A stretch of DNA of 64,000 bases from Bog-756 sp035949055 (GTDB taxonomy: Bacteria > Actinomycetota > Acidimicrobiia > Acidimicrobiales > RAAP-2), in assembly GCA_035949055.1 (NCBI GenBank), contig DASZIO010000053.1:189672-253671 (forward strand). The letters run 5' to 3'. Numbering within the stretch: the first letter of the stretch is position 1; every line of letters starts with the position of its first letter. The notes beneath the pieces were generated by a model. The model was given only the letters and a program-made list of their open reading frames with translations. It ran no database searches and had not been told where the DNA came from. Below, one piece after another: positions 24,670 to 33,296 of this stretch. A program made the position numbers and the translations under genes.

Positions 24670-25161
24670 TCATCCCGGTCGGGGCTCAGGCGGCTGGAGC
24701 CGGCGGTTGATGACCCGGCGGAGGATGACCGGCTTGCGAACGTCGTCGATGACCCGGAGCTCGTCGAGCCCGCGGATCTCGAGCTCGAGCTGGCCGGTGC
24801 CGATGAGGCGGCGCCAGAGCGATTGGACGGCGCTCACCGACTCGATCTCGGCCAAGCGGGTCTCTGATTGCTGACCGGACAGCACCCCCCACTGTTCGAT
24901 GATGCGGAACGAGGTGAGCACCAGGCTGGTCGTCCACCACCGCACCACGCGCCCGGCCAACCACAGGCACGGGACCGCGACGATCAGGCCCTCGACCCAG
25001 TGCAGCACCACCGAGGTGTGCGGTACGCCCACGTCCAGGGCGACCCCAATGCCGACCACGACCAGCGAGACGGCGAGCGGACCGGACAGGCACGACCAAT
25101 GGGGCCTGATGTCGACCAGAACCTCCTCGCCGGGTTGGAGCTCGAGACGGTGGGCGGCCAA
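24670..25161 (-). CDS. Membrane PH-domain protein (YdbS/YdbT-like)
   Basis: 163 residues. The start ELQPGEEVLVDIRPHWSCLSGPL leads into two transmembrane helices (LAVSLVVVGIGVAL; VEGLIVAVPCLWLAGRVV), followed by the PH-like beta domain with SFRIIEQWGVLSG, IESVSAVQSLWRRLIGTGQLEL and VIDDVRKP. Such proteins are membrane-bound and of unknown role. It follows the ddl stop by 5 bases; I took the TTG at 25161, behind TGAGG, as start because longer forms overlap ddl with unconserved sequence. The start is uncertain. Confidence 0.7.
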   Translation of the reverse strand: MAAHRLELQPGEEVLVDIRPHWSCLSGPLAVSLVVVGIGVALDVGVPHTSVVLHWVEGLIVAVPCLWLAGRVVRWWTTSLVLTSFRIIEQWGVLSGQQSETRLAEIESVSAVQSLWRRLIGTGQLELEIRGLDELRVIDDVRKPVILRRVINRRLQPPEPRPG

Positions 25162-25166
25162 CCGCC

Positions 25167-26285
25167 TCAGCCCAGCTTGCCGGCAATCGATCCGGCCGCC
25201 CGCAGGACCGTCCCGTCGGCTCCCTCGGCCGAATAAGCATGGGTGGGCCGCGCACGGGCCTCGGCCAGTAGGTCGTCGAGCAGGGTGGTGAAGGGAAGTG
25301 GCGGGTTCACCCACAGGTAACGGGCCAGCGAGCCTGGGATCGTGTTGATCTCGTTGACCAGCGCCTCACGGCCGTCGGAGAGGAAATCGATGCGAGCCAC
25401 CCCACGCATGCCGGTGACGTCGGCGATGCGCTCAGAGGCCTGTCGGATCTCCTTCTCGAGCTCGGAGGGGATGTCGGCCGGAAGCTCGCGGGGGGCGCCG
25501 GCCATCCCCTCGCCTGGCACGTACTTGTCGCGGTAGTCAAGGATGTCGGACGAGGTGTCGGCCCGGATCGGACGTTCGATGGCGGACAGCTCCAGCTGAG
25601 GCCACGTACGCACTGCCACCTGTAGATCGGTGAGTTCGGGGCGGTAGGGCTCGAGCACCGCCCCGGAGCGGAGATGGCGGTTCACGGCCAGCCGGGCCCG
25701 AGCGGTGGCGAAGTCCTCCACCACCTCGATGCCGATCGACGAGCCGCCGAACCGCGGTTTGACGATGTAGGGCCCCGGGAAGTCGGGCGGGTCTCCTACC
25801 GGGCGCAGCAGCACCCGCGGCAAGGCGGGCAGGCCGGCTGTCGCCACCAGCGCCCCGGAGCCCAGCTTGTCCATGCCGATGGCCGCGCCCGCCACCGTCG
25901 GCCCCGCGTAGGGAACCGCGGCGAGGTCCAGCGCCGCCTGCAACGTGCCGTCCTCCCCGGGCCCGCCATGGCAACACACCAGGGCCGCGTCGAAAGCCAG
26001 CGGCTTCCCCCGGCCCCGGCGCCCTTGCTCGGCGAACCCACCGTCGGGGGCGGCGGTGAATTGCAGCCCGACCGCGCCCCGCGGCACACCTTCGAGGAAC
26101 GAGTCCGCCTCGAGGCCGGGGTCGACCTCGTACCACTCGCCGGTCTTGGACCAGAACAGAGACCGCACCGACGGCGGCGGTCGGTCGGATCGCCCGGCCA
26201 GGGCCCTGGCCGCCTGCAGACCGGTGAGCACGCTGACGTCGTGCTCCGGCGACGGCCCTCCGAAGATGACGGCGACTTCGGGCAC
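25167..26285 (-). CDS. ddl: D-alanine--D-alanine ligase
   Basis: 372 residues. The ATP-grasp features are visible: VAVIFGGPSPEHDVSVLTG at the N-terminus, CCHGGPGEDGTLQAALDL, KPRFGGSSIGI, and the metal site ARIDFLSDGREALVNEINTIPG. It joins two D-alanines for the peptidoglycan stem peptide. GTG 26285 follows a CGGAGG Shine-Dalgarno sequence at long spacing. The upstream neighbour is a MurF-like ligase whose product would use the D-Ala-D-Ala made here, so the pair is probably one pathway. Confidence 0.94.
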   Translation of the reverse strand: MPEVAVIFGGPSPEHDVSVLTGLQAARALAGRSDRPPPSVRSLFWSKTGEWYEVDPGLEADSFLEGVPRGAVGLQFTAAPDGGFAEQGRRGRGKPLAFDAALVCCHGGPGEDGTLQAALDLAAVPYAGPTVAGAAIGMDKLGSGALVATAGLPALPRVLLRPVGDPPDFPGPYIVKPRFGGSSIGIEVVEDFATARARLAVNRHLRSGAVLEPYRPELTDLQVAVRTWPQLELSAIERPIRADTSSDILDYRDKYVPGEGMAGAPRELPADIPSELEKEIRQASERIADVTGMRGVARIDFLSDGREALVNEINTIPGSLARYLWVNPPLPFTTLLDDLLAEARARPTHAYSAEGADGTVLRAAGSIAGKLG

Positions 26286-26361
26286 GGTGGGTCAATCCTC
26301 CGATCGGCGAGTGCGTGGGGACCTGTCCGCCCCACTTTGGGCGGTCCGGCGGCCCGACGGC

Positions 26362-27999
26362 TCAAGGGTAGTGGTCCGGCAGATCGTTCTCGTACAGCAC
26401 CGCGTCTCCCGATCCGAGGCTCTGCCGCACCCAGGCCACAGCCTGGTCCCGGCGGCCGACCCGACGGACGCGCAGCGGTGAGCCCGGCACCGAGGCCGCC
26501 CCGGTCATGAGGGCACGGCGATTGGTGCGGCCCACCACCAGGAGGTCCGTTGCCACCCCGGCGCAGGCCGCGGCCAGACGCCGGTTCTCCTCGGCTTGCC
26601 GGCGACCGAGTTCGACCATTCCCGGGGTGACGACGACCCGGCGGCGTCCCGCCGGCCGCTCCGGCGAACCATCCGGCGCGCGGTCAGCCGGAGCTCGGTC
26701 GAGCATGGCGAGCGCCTCGGCCGCCCCGGCCGGATTGGCGTTGTAGGTGTCATCGAGGATGGTGACGCCCGTTGGAGCGCGCACCGCCTCCAGCCGGTGC
26801 TCGACCGCAGGGAGATGTCCCAGGCGGGCGACGAGTTCACCGCGCTCCACCCCGAGCGCCAGGGCCACGGCGATGGCGCAGGCCAGGTTGGTGGGTTGCA
26901 ACCCCGACGGGACCCGCACACCGTCGGCCAGCCGCCGGCCGACGGTGTGCACCGACAGCCGTGTCCCGTCAGGGCTCCGCTCCACACAGACATCGGCCGC
27001 CGGGTCGACCGCCGAGCAGCGGAGCACTCGCTTGCCATCAGCCGCGGCCCGATCGGCCAGCACGGCCAGTCGCTTGTCGTCGACCTGGAGCACGACCGTG
27101 GCCGCACGATCGATGATCTCCGATTTTGCCTCGACGATGCGCTCCTCGGTGCCGAACCGCTCGAGGTGGACCGGCCCGATGGCCGTGATGACGGCGATGT
27201 CCGGCGGACACCAGCGGCAGAGGTCGGCGATCTCCCCCGCCCCGTAGGTACCCATCTCGGCTACGAACACCTCGGTGCCTTCGGCCAAGTGCTCGTTGAC
27301 GGCCCGGGCCAGGCCCACCCGGTTGTTGAAGCTGGCCGGCGTGGCCACGACGGTGCGGCCCGGTCGGAGCAGGTGAGCGATATGGCTCTTGGTCGAGGTC
27401 TTCCCATAGGAGCCGGTAACCGCCACCACGCAGGGGTCAACCCGCTGGAGCCGGGCTGCGGCGGCCTCGACGAAGGGCTCCGACAGACGATGCTCGATCG
27501 GCGCGGTCACGGCGCAGGCCAGGTCCACCAGCGCCGGAACGATCAGGGCGGCCACCACGGCCGCGGGCGAGGCCAACCCGCTCACTAGTCCCGCCACCAT
27601 GACGAGGATCACCAAGGCAGCCGAGACGGCGGCGAGCGTCCGCAGCCGGCGCGTCCAGACCAGGGGGGCGGTCCGGCCGCGCACCGTGAGGCCGAGGGGG
27701 CCGAACGCCACGACGCCCGCGGTCACCACACCGACGGGTGGCCAGCCCACCGAGACCATGGCGGCCACCACCGCCAGGACGGCCAGGCCTTTATTCCCGG
27801 GCGACGACACCCACCAGCGGCCCGCGAAGCGAGAGACCGAGCCGGCCAGGTAGTGCTCACGCTGCGCCACGCGCAGCCACCGGAGCCCGGCGGGCCCGCA
27901 GGCCGCCAGGCCGCAGGCCACGGTGATCCAAGCGACACCGTCGTGCAGCCGGGCCGGGCCGACCAGCGCGAGCAGGAGGTGAGCTGCCTCTCCGATCAC
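26362..27999 (-). CDS. Membrane-anchored MurF-like Mur ligase
   Basis: 545 residues. The first 170 or so are three to five hydrophobic segments (for example LAVLAVVAAMVSVGW and LVILVMVAGLVSGLA), followed by a Mur-ligase core: the ATP loop VTGSYGKTSTK, the aspartate/glutamate-bearing VAEMGTYGAGEIADLC, AVITAIGPVHLERFGTEERIVEAKSEI, and the late DDTYNANPAGAAEAL typical of MurF. MurF adds D-Ala-D-Ala to UDP-MurNAc-tripeptide, and ddl follows. Ordinary MurF has a soluble N-terminal UDP-binding domain and no membrane segments; here that domain seems replaced. The GTG at 27999 overlaps the upstream stop by 4 bases (GTGA). Confidence 0.85.
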   Translation of the reverse strand: MIGEAAHLLLALVGPARLHDGVAWITVACGLAACGPAGLRWLRVAQREHYLAGSVSRFAGRWWVSSPGNKGLAVLAVVAAMVSVGWPPVGVVTAGVVAFGPLGLTVRGRTAPLVWTRRLRTLAAVSAALVILVMVAGLVSGLASPAAVVAALIVPALVDLACAVTAPIEHRLSEPFVEAAAARLQRVDPCVVAVTGSYGKTSTKSHIAHLLRPGRTVVATPASFNNRVGLARAVNEHLAEGTEVFVAEMGTYGAGEIADLCRWCPPDIAVITAIGPVHLERFGTEERIVEAKSEIIDRAATVVLQVDDKRLAVLADRAAADGKRVLRCSAVDPAADVCVERSPDGTRLSVHTVGRRLADGVRVPSGLQPTNLACAIAVALALGVERGELVARLGHLPAVEHRLEAVRAPTGVTILDDTYNANPAGAAEALAMLDRAPADRAPDGSPERPAGRRRVVVTPGMVELGRRQAEENRRLAAACAGVATDLLVVGRTNRRALMTGAASVPGSPLRVRRVGRRDQAVAWVRQSLGSGDAVLYENDLPDHYP

Positions 28000-28802
28000 G
28001 GGGCGCCGCGGGTCGGGTCGGCGACGACGCTCCCCCGCGATCGCCCCGATCCCGTCCGAGCCACGATCGCCTCGCGCATGGCCCCCGGTGCCTCGGTCGG
28101 TGTCAGGTGCCCGACCCCCGGGAGGGTGAGGAGCGTGGCCGACGGGAAGAGCGGCCGGGCCCGGACCGCCACCTCGACGGGCACTTCGGTGTCTCCCTCG
28201 CCCCAGACCAGCTGGACCGGGCAGGCGATGGTCTCCAGCAGCTCGGCATAGTCCTCGGCCAACACCCTGACGAACACGCCACGCATGACTCCTTCGGCCG
28301 CCCGGTAGTCCGCGGACCCGTACCGGTGGCGGGCCGCCTCGAGGCGTGCGTCGCCCAACAGGCCCACCCGATGGAGCATCCGCACCACCCGATAGCCGGT
28401 GGCCGGACGCCGGCGACCCCCGGCCCGATCGAGGAGCGGGACCCCGCTGAGCACCAGCCGCTCGATGCGGTCCGGAACCAGTCCCTGTAGCCGGACGGCC
28501 ACCCGTCCACCAAAGGAGTGGCCGACGACGACGATCCGGTCGCTGAGGAGCCCGGGCTCGGTGAAGAGGGGCAGAAGCTGGCGCGCGTACTCCTCGGTAC
28601 CCCACGGCTCAGGCGGTGCTGGGGTGGCCCCGAAGCCGAACAGGTCGGGAGCGATCGCCGCGGGGGTGGCCGACTCCCCGTCGTCGAAGATGGAGGCGAA
28701 GTCATGATGGTCGCGCCGCCAGCCGTGAAGGGCGAGCACCGTCGGCACCCCGCGCCCCCAGGCTCCGCCGAACAGACGGCCGTCGGCGAACGACTTCAGC
28801 AC
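27996..28802 (-). CDS. Alpha/beta hydrolase
   Basis: 268 residues. The oxyanion motif LALHGWRRDHHDF, the nucleophile elbow GHSFGG and a late GVGHLTP with the catalytic histidine are the hydrolase-fold pattern. There is no signal peptide. The substrate is unknown; its translational coupling (GTGA) to the membrane Mur ligase suggests a role near the cell envelope. Two starts are close: ATG 28808 and GTG 28802. I prefer the GTG, because a TAGGGT hexamer ends exactly 6 bases before it. Confidence 0.83.
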   Translation of the reverse strand: MLKSFADGRLFGGAWGRGVPTVLALHGWRRDHHDFASIFDDGESATPAAIAPDLFGFGATPAPPEPWGTEEYARQLLPLFTEPGLLSDRIVVVGHSFGGRVAVRLQGLVPDRIERLVLSGVPLLDRAGGRRRPATGYRVVRMLHRVGLLGDARLEAARHRYGSADYRAAEGVMRGVFVRVLAEDYAELLETIACPVQLVWGEGDTEVPVEVAVRARPLFPSATLLTLPGVGHLTPTEAPGAMREAIVARTGSGRSRGSVVADPTRGAP

Positions 28803-28808
28803 CGGCAT

Positions 28809-28824
28809 ACCCTACCGATAGCCT
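28809..28824. promoter_or_regulatory. Divergent -10 elements for the hydrolase and the UvrD-like helicase
   Basis: TAGGGT on the minus strand (28809-28814) lies 6 bases before GTG 28802. TAGCCT on the plus strand (28819-28824) lies 8 bases before GTG 28833. They are separated by only 4 bases. Confidence 0.45.
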
Positions 28825-28832
28825 CAGCCCCT

Positions 28833-30497
28833 GTGGAGCCACGGGACCGAGGCGGAGAAGCACCGTCGGTGACCCTTGCCTTCGACGTGGCCGTGGCCGG
28901 CCTGACCGACCCGCAGCGACTGGCCGTCGATTCCCCCTCGCCGGCCTTGTGCATCCTGGCCGGCGCCGGGTCGGGAAAGACGAGCGTGCTGACCCTGCGA
29001 GTGGCCCGCCGCATCCGGGACGGGTCTGCCGAGGCGGACCATACCGTCGTGTGCACCTTCACCCGCCGGGCCGCCCGCGAGCTCCGCGACCGGCTGCAAC
29101 GGTACGGCGTGCCCGTCTCCACACCGGCGACTCGTGGCGGTGCACCCAGTCCGGGGGTGAGGGCCGGCACGCTCCATCAATTGGCCCTCACGCTTCTCCG
29201 GCGCCGGGCCCTCGACGCCGGTGACCGGGCTCCTGTGGTCTTCGACGATCGGTACCGCCTCCTACGGGACCAGGTCGGCGACCCCGGCCTGGCTTCGGCA
29301 TTGGCCACCGAGATCGGCTGGGCGAAGGCCAGCGGTCTCGGTCCGGACACCTATGCCGAGGGCGCGCATCGGGCCGGACGCGCCGTGCTGGTCTCGGCCG
29401 AGCAGGTGCAGGAGGCGTTCGAGTGGTACCAGCTCGCGCTCGATCGACGACGAGCGATCGACCTGGACGACCTCCTCGGCCTGGCGTCCGACGCCCTGCT
29501 GTCCGACCGGGCCTTCGCCGAGGCCGCATCCTGGCGTTACCGCCACCTGTCGGTCGACGAGTTCCAGGACGTGAACCCCGCCCAGTTCCGGCTCATCCGC
29601 GCGCTCTCGGAGAACCGCCACGATCTCTGCGTGGTGGGCGACCCCAACCAGGCCATCTACGGATGGAACGGTGCCGACCCCAGCCTGTTGCAGCGCCTGC
29701 CCGCGGCGGTGCCTGGCATGAAGGTGATCCGGCTCGACGAGAACCACCGCTCGACGCCCCAGGTCGTGCGGGCCGCGGCCGAGGTCCTCGGGCGCGCTGC
29801 GGCGGTGGTGCCCCGATCCACCGTCGCGGACGGACCCATGCCACTCGTCACCGCCTACGACGATGACGACGCCGAGGCTGAAGGGGTGGCATCGCTACTG
29901 GTGGACCGGGCCGACGAGGGACGGCGGTGGTCGGATCATGCCGTGTTGGCCCGCACGAACGAGCAGCTCTCGATGATGGCCCGGGCGCTGGCCCGGGCCG
30001 GCATCCCCTACCGGATGGCAGCTGGGCCGGCGGAGGCCGACGGTCCGCCCGAGGGCCCAGCCGCTGAAGTGACGGCAGAAGAGTCGGAGCGCTCGCAGCG
30101 CCCAGCGGGGCCGGCGAGGCCGGCGAGGCCGGCCAGGTCGGCGGGGTCGGGCAACGCCGTCGAGTTGGCCACCTTCCACCGGGCCAAGGGACTCGAGTGG
30201 GACTCGGTGTTCGTCGTCGGCGTCGAGGACGGGTTCGTACCCATCGCCTACGCCGAGGGTGAGAGTGCCCGAGCAGAGGAGCGACGACTCCTGTACGTCG
30301 CCCTCACCCGGGCCTCCCGCGAATTGCACTGCTCGTGGTCCCGTCTCCGACGCATGGGCCTCGGACGCCGAAGAGAGCGCGAACCTTCGCCGTGGCTGGC
30401 GGCCGTGGCACGTGTGTCGCGCCCAGGCATCGGCCGCCCCGCGCCTGGGCAGGCCGGGCGCCGGATCGCCGAGTTGCGGGCCACTCTCCGGCGGTGA
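28833..30497 (+). CDS. UvrD/Rep-type DNA helicase, short form
   Basis: 554 residues. Superfamily 1 motifs are in order: LAGAGSGKTSVL (Walker A), TFTRRAARELRDRL, SVDEFQDVNPAQF (Walker B), VVGDPNQAIYGWNGA, DENHRSTPQVV, and the late FHRAKGLEWDSVFVVGVED with ERRLLYVALTRAS. This is a 3'-5' helicase, closest to UvrD2-type actinobacterial enzymes but about 100-200 residues shorter, without the C-terminal HRDC domain. A low-complexity Pro/Ala/Arg linker lies around residues 400-440. I chose GTG 28833 because a TAGCCT hexamer lies just before it; a second GTG at 28869 is the other option. Confidence 0.88.
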   Translation: MEPRDRGGEAPSVTLAFDVAVAGLTDPQRLAVDSPSPALCILAGAGSGKTSVLTLRVARRIRDGSAEADHTVVCTFTRRAARELRDRLQRYGVPVSTPATRGGAPSPGVRAGTLHQLALTLLRRRALDAGDRAPVVFDDRYRLLRDQVGDPGLASALATEIGWAKASGLGPDTYAEGAHRAGRAVLVSAEQVQEAFEWYQLALDRRRAIDLDDLLGLASDALLSDRAFAEAASWRYRHLSVDEFQDVNPAQFRLIRALSENRHDLCVVGDPNQAIYGWNGADPSLLQRLPAAVPGMKVIRLDENHRSTPQVVRAAAEVLGRAAAVVPRSTVADGPMPLVTAYDDDDAEAEGVASLLVDRADEGRRWSDHAVLARTNEQLSMMARALARAGIPYRMAAGPAEADGPPEGPAAEVTAEESERSQRPAGPARPARPARSAGSGNAVELATFHRAKGLEWDSVFVVGVEDGFVPIAYAEGESARAEERRLLYVALTRASRELHCSWSRLRRMGLGRRREREPSPWLAAVARVSRPGIGRPAPGQAGRRIAELRATLRR

Positions 30498-30551
30498 TCC
30501 GTCCGGACCCAGGGTTGATGCCGCCCCTGCCGGCGGCGTGGCGCGATCAGG

Positions 30552-31325
30552 TCACCCGATGTCGGTATCGATGAACACCGGGGCGTGGTCCGACGGCTTC
30601 TGCCCCTTACGGGCGTTCCGGTCGATGAGGCCGTAGCGGGTTCGTCCCGCCAGTGCCTCGGTGACGAGGATGAGATCGATCCGCATGCCCCGGTGCTTGT
30701 GGAAGTTGCCGGCGCGGTAGTCCCACCACGTGAACAGGTTGTCGTCGTCGTAGAGACGGCGGAACACGTCGACCAGCCCCCATGACAGCAGCTCACCGAC
30801 GGCGGCCCGCTCCGGAGGGCTCACGTGGGTGGCGCCCTCGAATTGGGCCGGGTCCCAGACATCTCGATCCTCGGGTGCCACATTGAAGTCACCGCACACC
30901 GCCAAGGGACGATCAGGTGAGCTGGTCTCGTCCAGCAACGCCCGCAGTCGGGCCAGCCAGGCCAGCTTGGCCGGGTACTGGTCACTGTCCAGGCTGCGCC
31001 CATTGGGCACGTAGACCGATACGACCCGCACCCCTCCGCAGTCGGCGGCGATCAACCGGCTCCCCTGCGTGTCGAGTTCCGAGCCGAGGCCGGACGAAGC
31101 CTCAGCCAACCCGATCCGGCTGGCGATGGCGACTCCGTTCCAGCGCCCATCTCCGTGATGGACCGTCTCGTAGCCAAGGGCGGTGAAGGCACTGTGGGGG
31201 AACGCCGCATCGGCCTGCTTGGTCTCTTGCATGCACAGGACGTCCGGCTCGGCGTAAGCGAGCCACTCTTCCACCCGCGGGAGCCTGGCAGTCAGGGAGT
31301 TGACATTCCAAGTGGCGATGCGCAC
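30552..31325 (-). CDS. xth: Exodeoxyribonuclease III (AP endonuclease)
   Basis: 257 residues. The endonuclease/exonuclease/phosphatase motifs are RIATWNVNSLTARLPRVEEWL, VLCMQETKQAD, RVVSVYVPNGRS, VCGDFNVAPEDRDVWDP and the C-terminal SDHAPVFIDT, which carry the catalytic Asn, Glu, Asp and His. It cleaves abasic sites and removes 3' blocks in base excision repair, the same pathway as fpg in this window. GTG 31325 has a GAGGAG Shine-Dalgarno sequence seven bases upstream. Confidence 0.95.
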   Translation of the reverse strand: MRIATWNVNSLTARLPRVEEWLAYAEPDVLCMQETKQADAAFPHSAFTALGYETVHHGDGRWNGVAIASRIGLAEASSGLGSELDTQGSRLIAADCGGVRVVSVYVPNGRSLDSDQYPAKLAWLARLRALLDETSSPDRPLAVCGDFNVAPEDRDVWDPAQFEGATHVSPPERAAVGELLSWGLVDVFRRLYDDDNLFTWWDYRAGNFHKHRGMRIDLILVTEALAGRTRYGLIDRNARKGQKPSDHAPVFIDTDIG

Positions 31326-31336
31326 CCTCGCGCTCC

Positions 31337-31771
31337 TCAGGCCTGGCCGGCAACCGAGGCGTCGACCAGCACGAAGAGGAGATCGGCCTGGCACGCCACC
31401 TCACCGTCCACGCTGGCCCGGCCGGTCCCCTTTCCGGCCCGGGTCGACATCCGGCCCAGGGTGACCTCGAGATCGAGCCGGTCGCCGGGGACCACCTGAC
31501 GGCGGAACCGGGCGTGCTCGATGCCGCCGAAGAGGGGGAGCCTGCCGGCAAACCGGGGGTCGGCCAGCACGGCCACACCGCCCAGCTGGGCGAGGGCCTC
31601 GACCATCAGAACGCCGGGGAGAGTGGGCCGGCCCGGAAAGTGCCCGGAGAAAAAGGGCTCCTCCCCCGTCAGCTGCCAGCTCCCCGAGGCCGCCTGTCCG
31701 GGCTCGACGGAGTGGAGCTCCGAGACAAAGAGAAAGGGCGGACGATGGGGTAGGTAGTCCTCGGCTCGCAC
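31337..31771 (-). CDS. fabZ: FabZ-like 3-hydroxyacyl-ACP dehydratase
   Basis: 144 residues. The hotdog-fold motif LPHRPPFLFV near the start, GHFPGRPTLPGVLMVEALAQLGG with the catalytic histidine, and the downstream FRRQVVPGDRLDLEV identify FabZ, which dehydrates 3-hydroxyacyl-ACP in fatty acid synthase II. The catalytic Glu of the family fits VEALAQ. It ends 11 bases before xth, so the two could be cotranscribed. Most FabZ genes sit with fabF or lpxA; here it is isolated. Confidence 0.9.
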   Translation of the reverse strand: MRAEDYLPHRPPFLFVSELHSVEPGQAASGSWQLTGEEPFFSGHFPGRPTLPGVLMVEALAQLGGVAVLADPRFAGRLPLFGGIEHARFRRQVVPGDRLDLEVTLGRMSTRAGKGTGRASVDGEVACQADLLFVLVDASVAGQA

Positions 31772-31831
31772 GACTGCCGAGGATATCGGTGACCGTGGGA
31801 CGAGGCCCGGTGTCCGGAGGAGCCGCGGAGC

Positions 31832-33193
31832 TCAGCGCCCTTCGAAGCCGGGCAGTGCCAGCGCGGCCCGCCGACCGGCGGCATCGACCGACACCAGCAC
31901 GAAAGGCCGTGTCTCACCCTTGGCCAGCACCTGGCGGGCCCGGGTCGGTGGTGGGTCACCCAGGCTGCGGAGCGGCACGTGGCACAGCATGCCGTCCACA
32001 TCGATGTGGGCTCCATGCGAGGTGAACGAAACGACCGTGCCGTCGAATGTGCTCCCGATCGGGTGATTGGCCACGAAGGTGAGGAAGGTCACCGGGTCGT
32101 TGAGGGCGGAGACGGTTTCGGCGCCGGTGGCCATGGCCACCTTGGCGACCTGAGTCGCCTGCGAGGCCTCAGCAGCATGATCGCCCTTGGCGGCCTTGGC
32201 GGCCTTGGCGGCCTTGTCGGACTTGGGCGCCTTGCCGGCTTTGTCGGCCTTGGGTGCCTTGCCGGCTTTGCCCACTTTGGGAGCCTTGCCGGCCTTACTG
32301 GTCTTGCTGGTCTTGCTGGTCTTGCTGGTCTTGCTGGTCTTGCTGGTCTTAGCGTCTTTCGCGGACTTGGTGGACCGACCAGTTGGGTCCGTCGCTTCGT
32401 GCCGGCTGGCACCAGCAGCTTTCGTCGTCCGCCCATCGGTCGTCGACCCGCCCGGCTTCGCCCCCTTGGCCGCCTTGGCCGCTTTGACCGTCGTGGGTGC
32501 GGATGCGGCGTTGCCGGTGTTCGCCTCGCCGGTCGGCTTTGTGGACTTGGCGGCTTTGGCGGCCTTGGGCTCCATGGGCTCCTTCGCGGTCTTGGCGGCT
32601 TTGGCCGGCTTGGTCGGCTTGGCGTCCTTCGCGGTCTTGGCGGCCTTGGTCGCTTTCTTCGCGCGGCCGGTGGTCCCGTCCTCCTCCTCGAGAGCCTCGG
32701 GCGCGGAACCGTCCCGCCTTGACCGGGTCGTGACTGACCGGCTCCTGACCCCCCGCACCGGGGTCCTTGGCGTGAAGACCCAACCCACACCGGGCACCGG
32801 CTTGCCACCGATGAGCCGTCCCGGCTCGAACAGCCAGGGGCGCTCGGCATGGAATTCCTGGAAGGAGTCGTTCGACAGCACCAAGGCGCCGGACTTCTCG
32901 GCAATCCGGAGGATGAACCCGTCACCCCTTCCCAGGGCCCCGGCCGGAGGCGTGATCATTTCGCCGTGCTCCAGGGCCTGCTCGAAGGCGGGTACTTCAG
33001 ACGGGTCGATGCGGTGGCCGAACGAAGCGTCGACCACCACGGTGACATCGGTTGTGGCGAAGCCCTGGTACTCCTCGAGGAAGCTGCGGATGGCCTCGTC
33101 CAGCTGGACCAGGCTGGGGAGGGTCCGCCCCTCGGTGGCGATGTTGGACCCGTCGACGACGATCCTCCGGCGTTCCTGTCGATCGGGTGCCAT
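31832..33193 (-). CDS. NYN-domain ribonuclease with lysine-rich linker and C-terminal S1 domain
   Basis: 453 residues with three parts. Residues 8-140 form a Zc3h12a-type NYN nuclease: VVDGSN with Asp14, Asp55, GDGF with Asp91 and LSNDSF with Asp109 give the acidic active site. Residues about 165-360 are a Lys/Ala/Thr/Ser-rich, histone-H1-like linker, including TSK repeats. Residues 376-448 are an S1 RNA-binding fold (STFDGTVVSFTSHGAHIDV). The expected role is endonucleolytic cutting of RNA gripped by the S1 domain and basic linker; the target is unknown. The start is the ATG at 33193, in front of which the frame is open but unconserved. It is divergent from an M20 peptidase gene. Confidence 0.86.
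   Translation of the reverse strand: MAPDRQERRRIVVDGSNIATEGRTLPSLVQLDEAIRSFLEEYQGFATTDVTVVVDASFGHRIDPSEVPAFEQALEHGEMITPPAGALGRGDGFILRIAEKSGALVLSNDSFQEFHAERPWLFEPGRLIGGKPVPGVGWVFTPRTPVRGVRSRSVTTRSRRDGSAPEALEEEDGTTGRAKKATKAAKTAKDAKPTKPAKAAKTAKEPMEPKAAKAAKSTKPTGEANTGNAASAPTTVKAAKAAKGAKPGGSTTDGRTTKAAGASRHEATDPTGRSTKSAKDAKTSKTSKTSKTSKTSKTSKAGKAPKVGKAGKAPKADKAGKAPKSDKAAKAAKAAKGDHAAEASQATQVAKVAMATGAETVSALNDPVTFLTFVANHPIGSTFDGTVVSFTSHGAHIDVDGMLCHVPLRSLGDPPPTRARQVLAKGETRPFVLVSVDAAGRRAALALPGFEGR
32295..32348. repeat. Six copies of a 9-bp repeat in the linker of the NYN-S1 gene
   Basis: TTGCTGGTC (plus strand) is repeated every 9 bases from 32304, with a variant copy TTACTGGTC at 32295. Each unit encodes Thr-Ser-Lys on the minus strand, so copy-number changes keep the frame and simply lengthen the basic linker. 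Confidence 0.85.
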
Positions 33194-33283
33194 ACACGTC
33201 ACAGTCAACCATCTGACCAGGTCGGAAAGGACCATCCCGGGCGGCCGGTCGCTCGGGAGGGCCTGGCGACGCTGCGGCATCCC

Positions 33284-33289
33284 TAGGAT
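33284..33289 (+). promoter_or_regulatory. Putative leaderless -10 element for the M20 peptidase gene
   Basis: TAGGAT followed by 7 bases and the GTG at 33297, with no Shine-Dalgarno sequence. Confidence 0.45.
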
Positions 33290-33296
33290 GCCCTGG

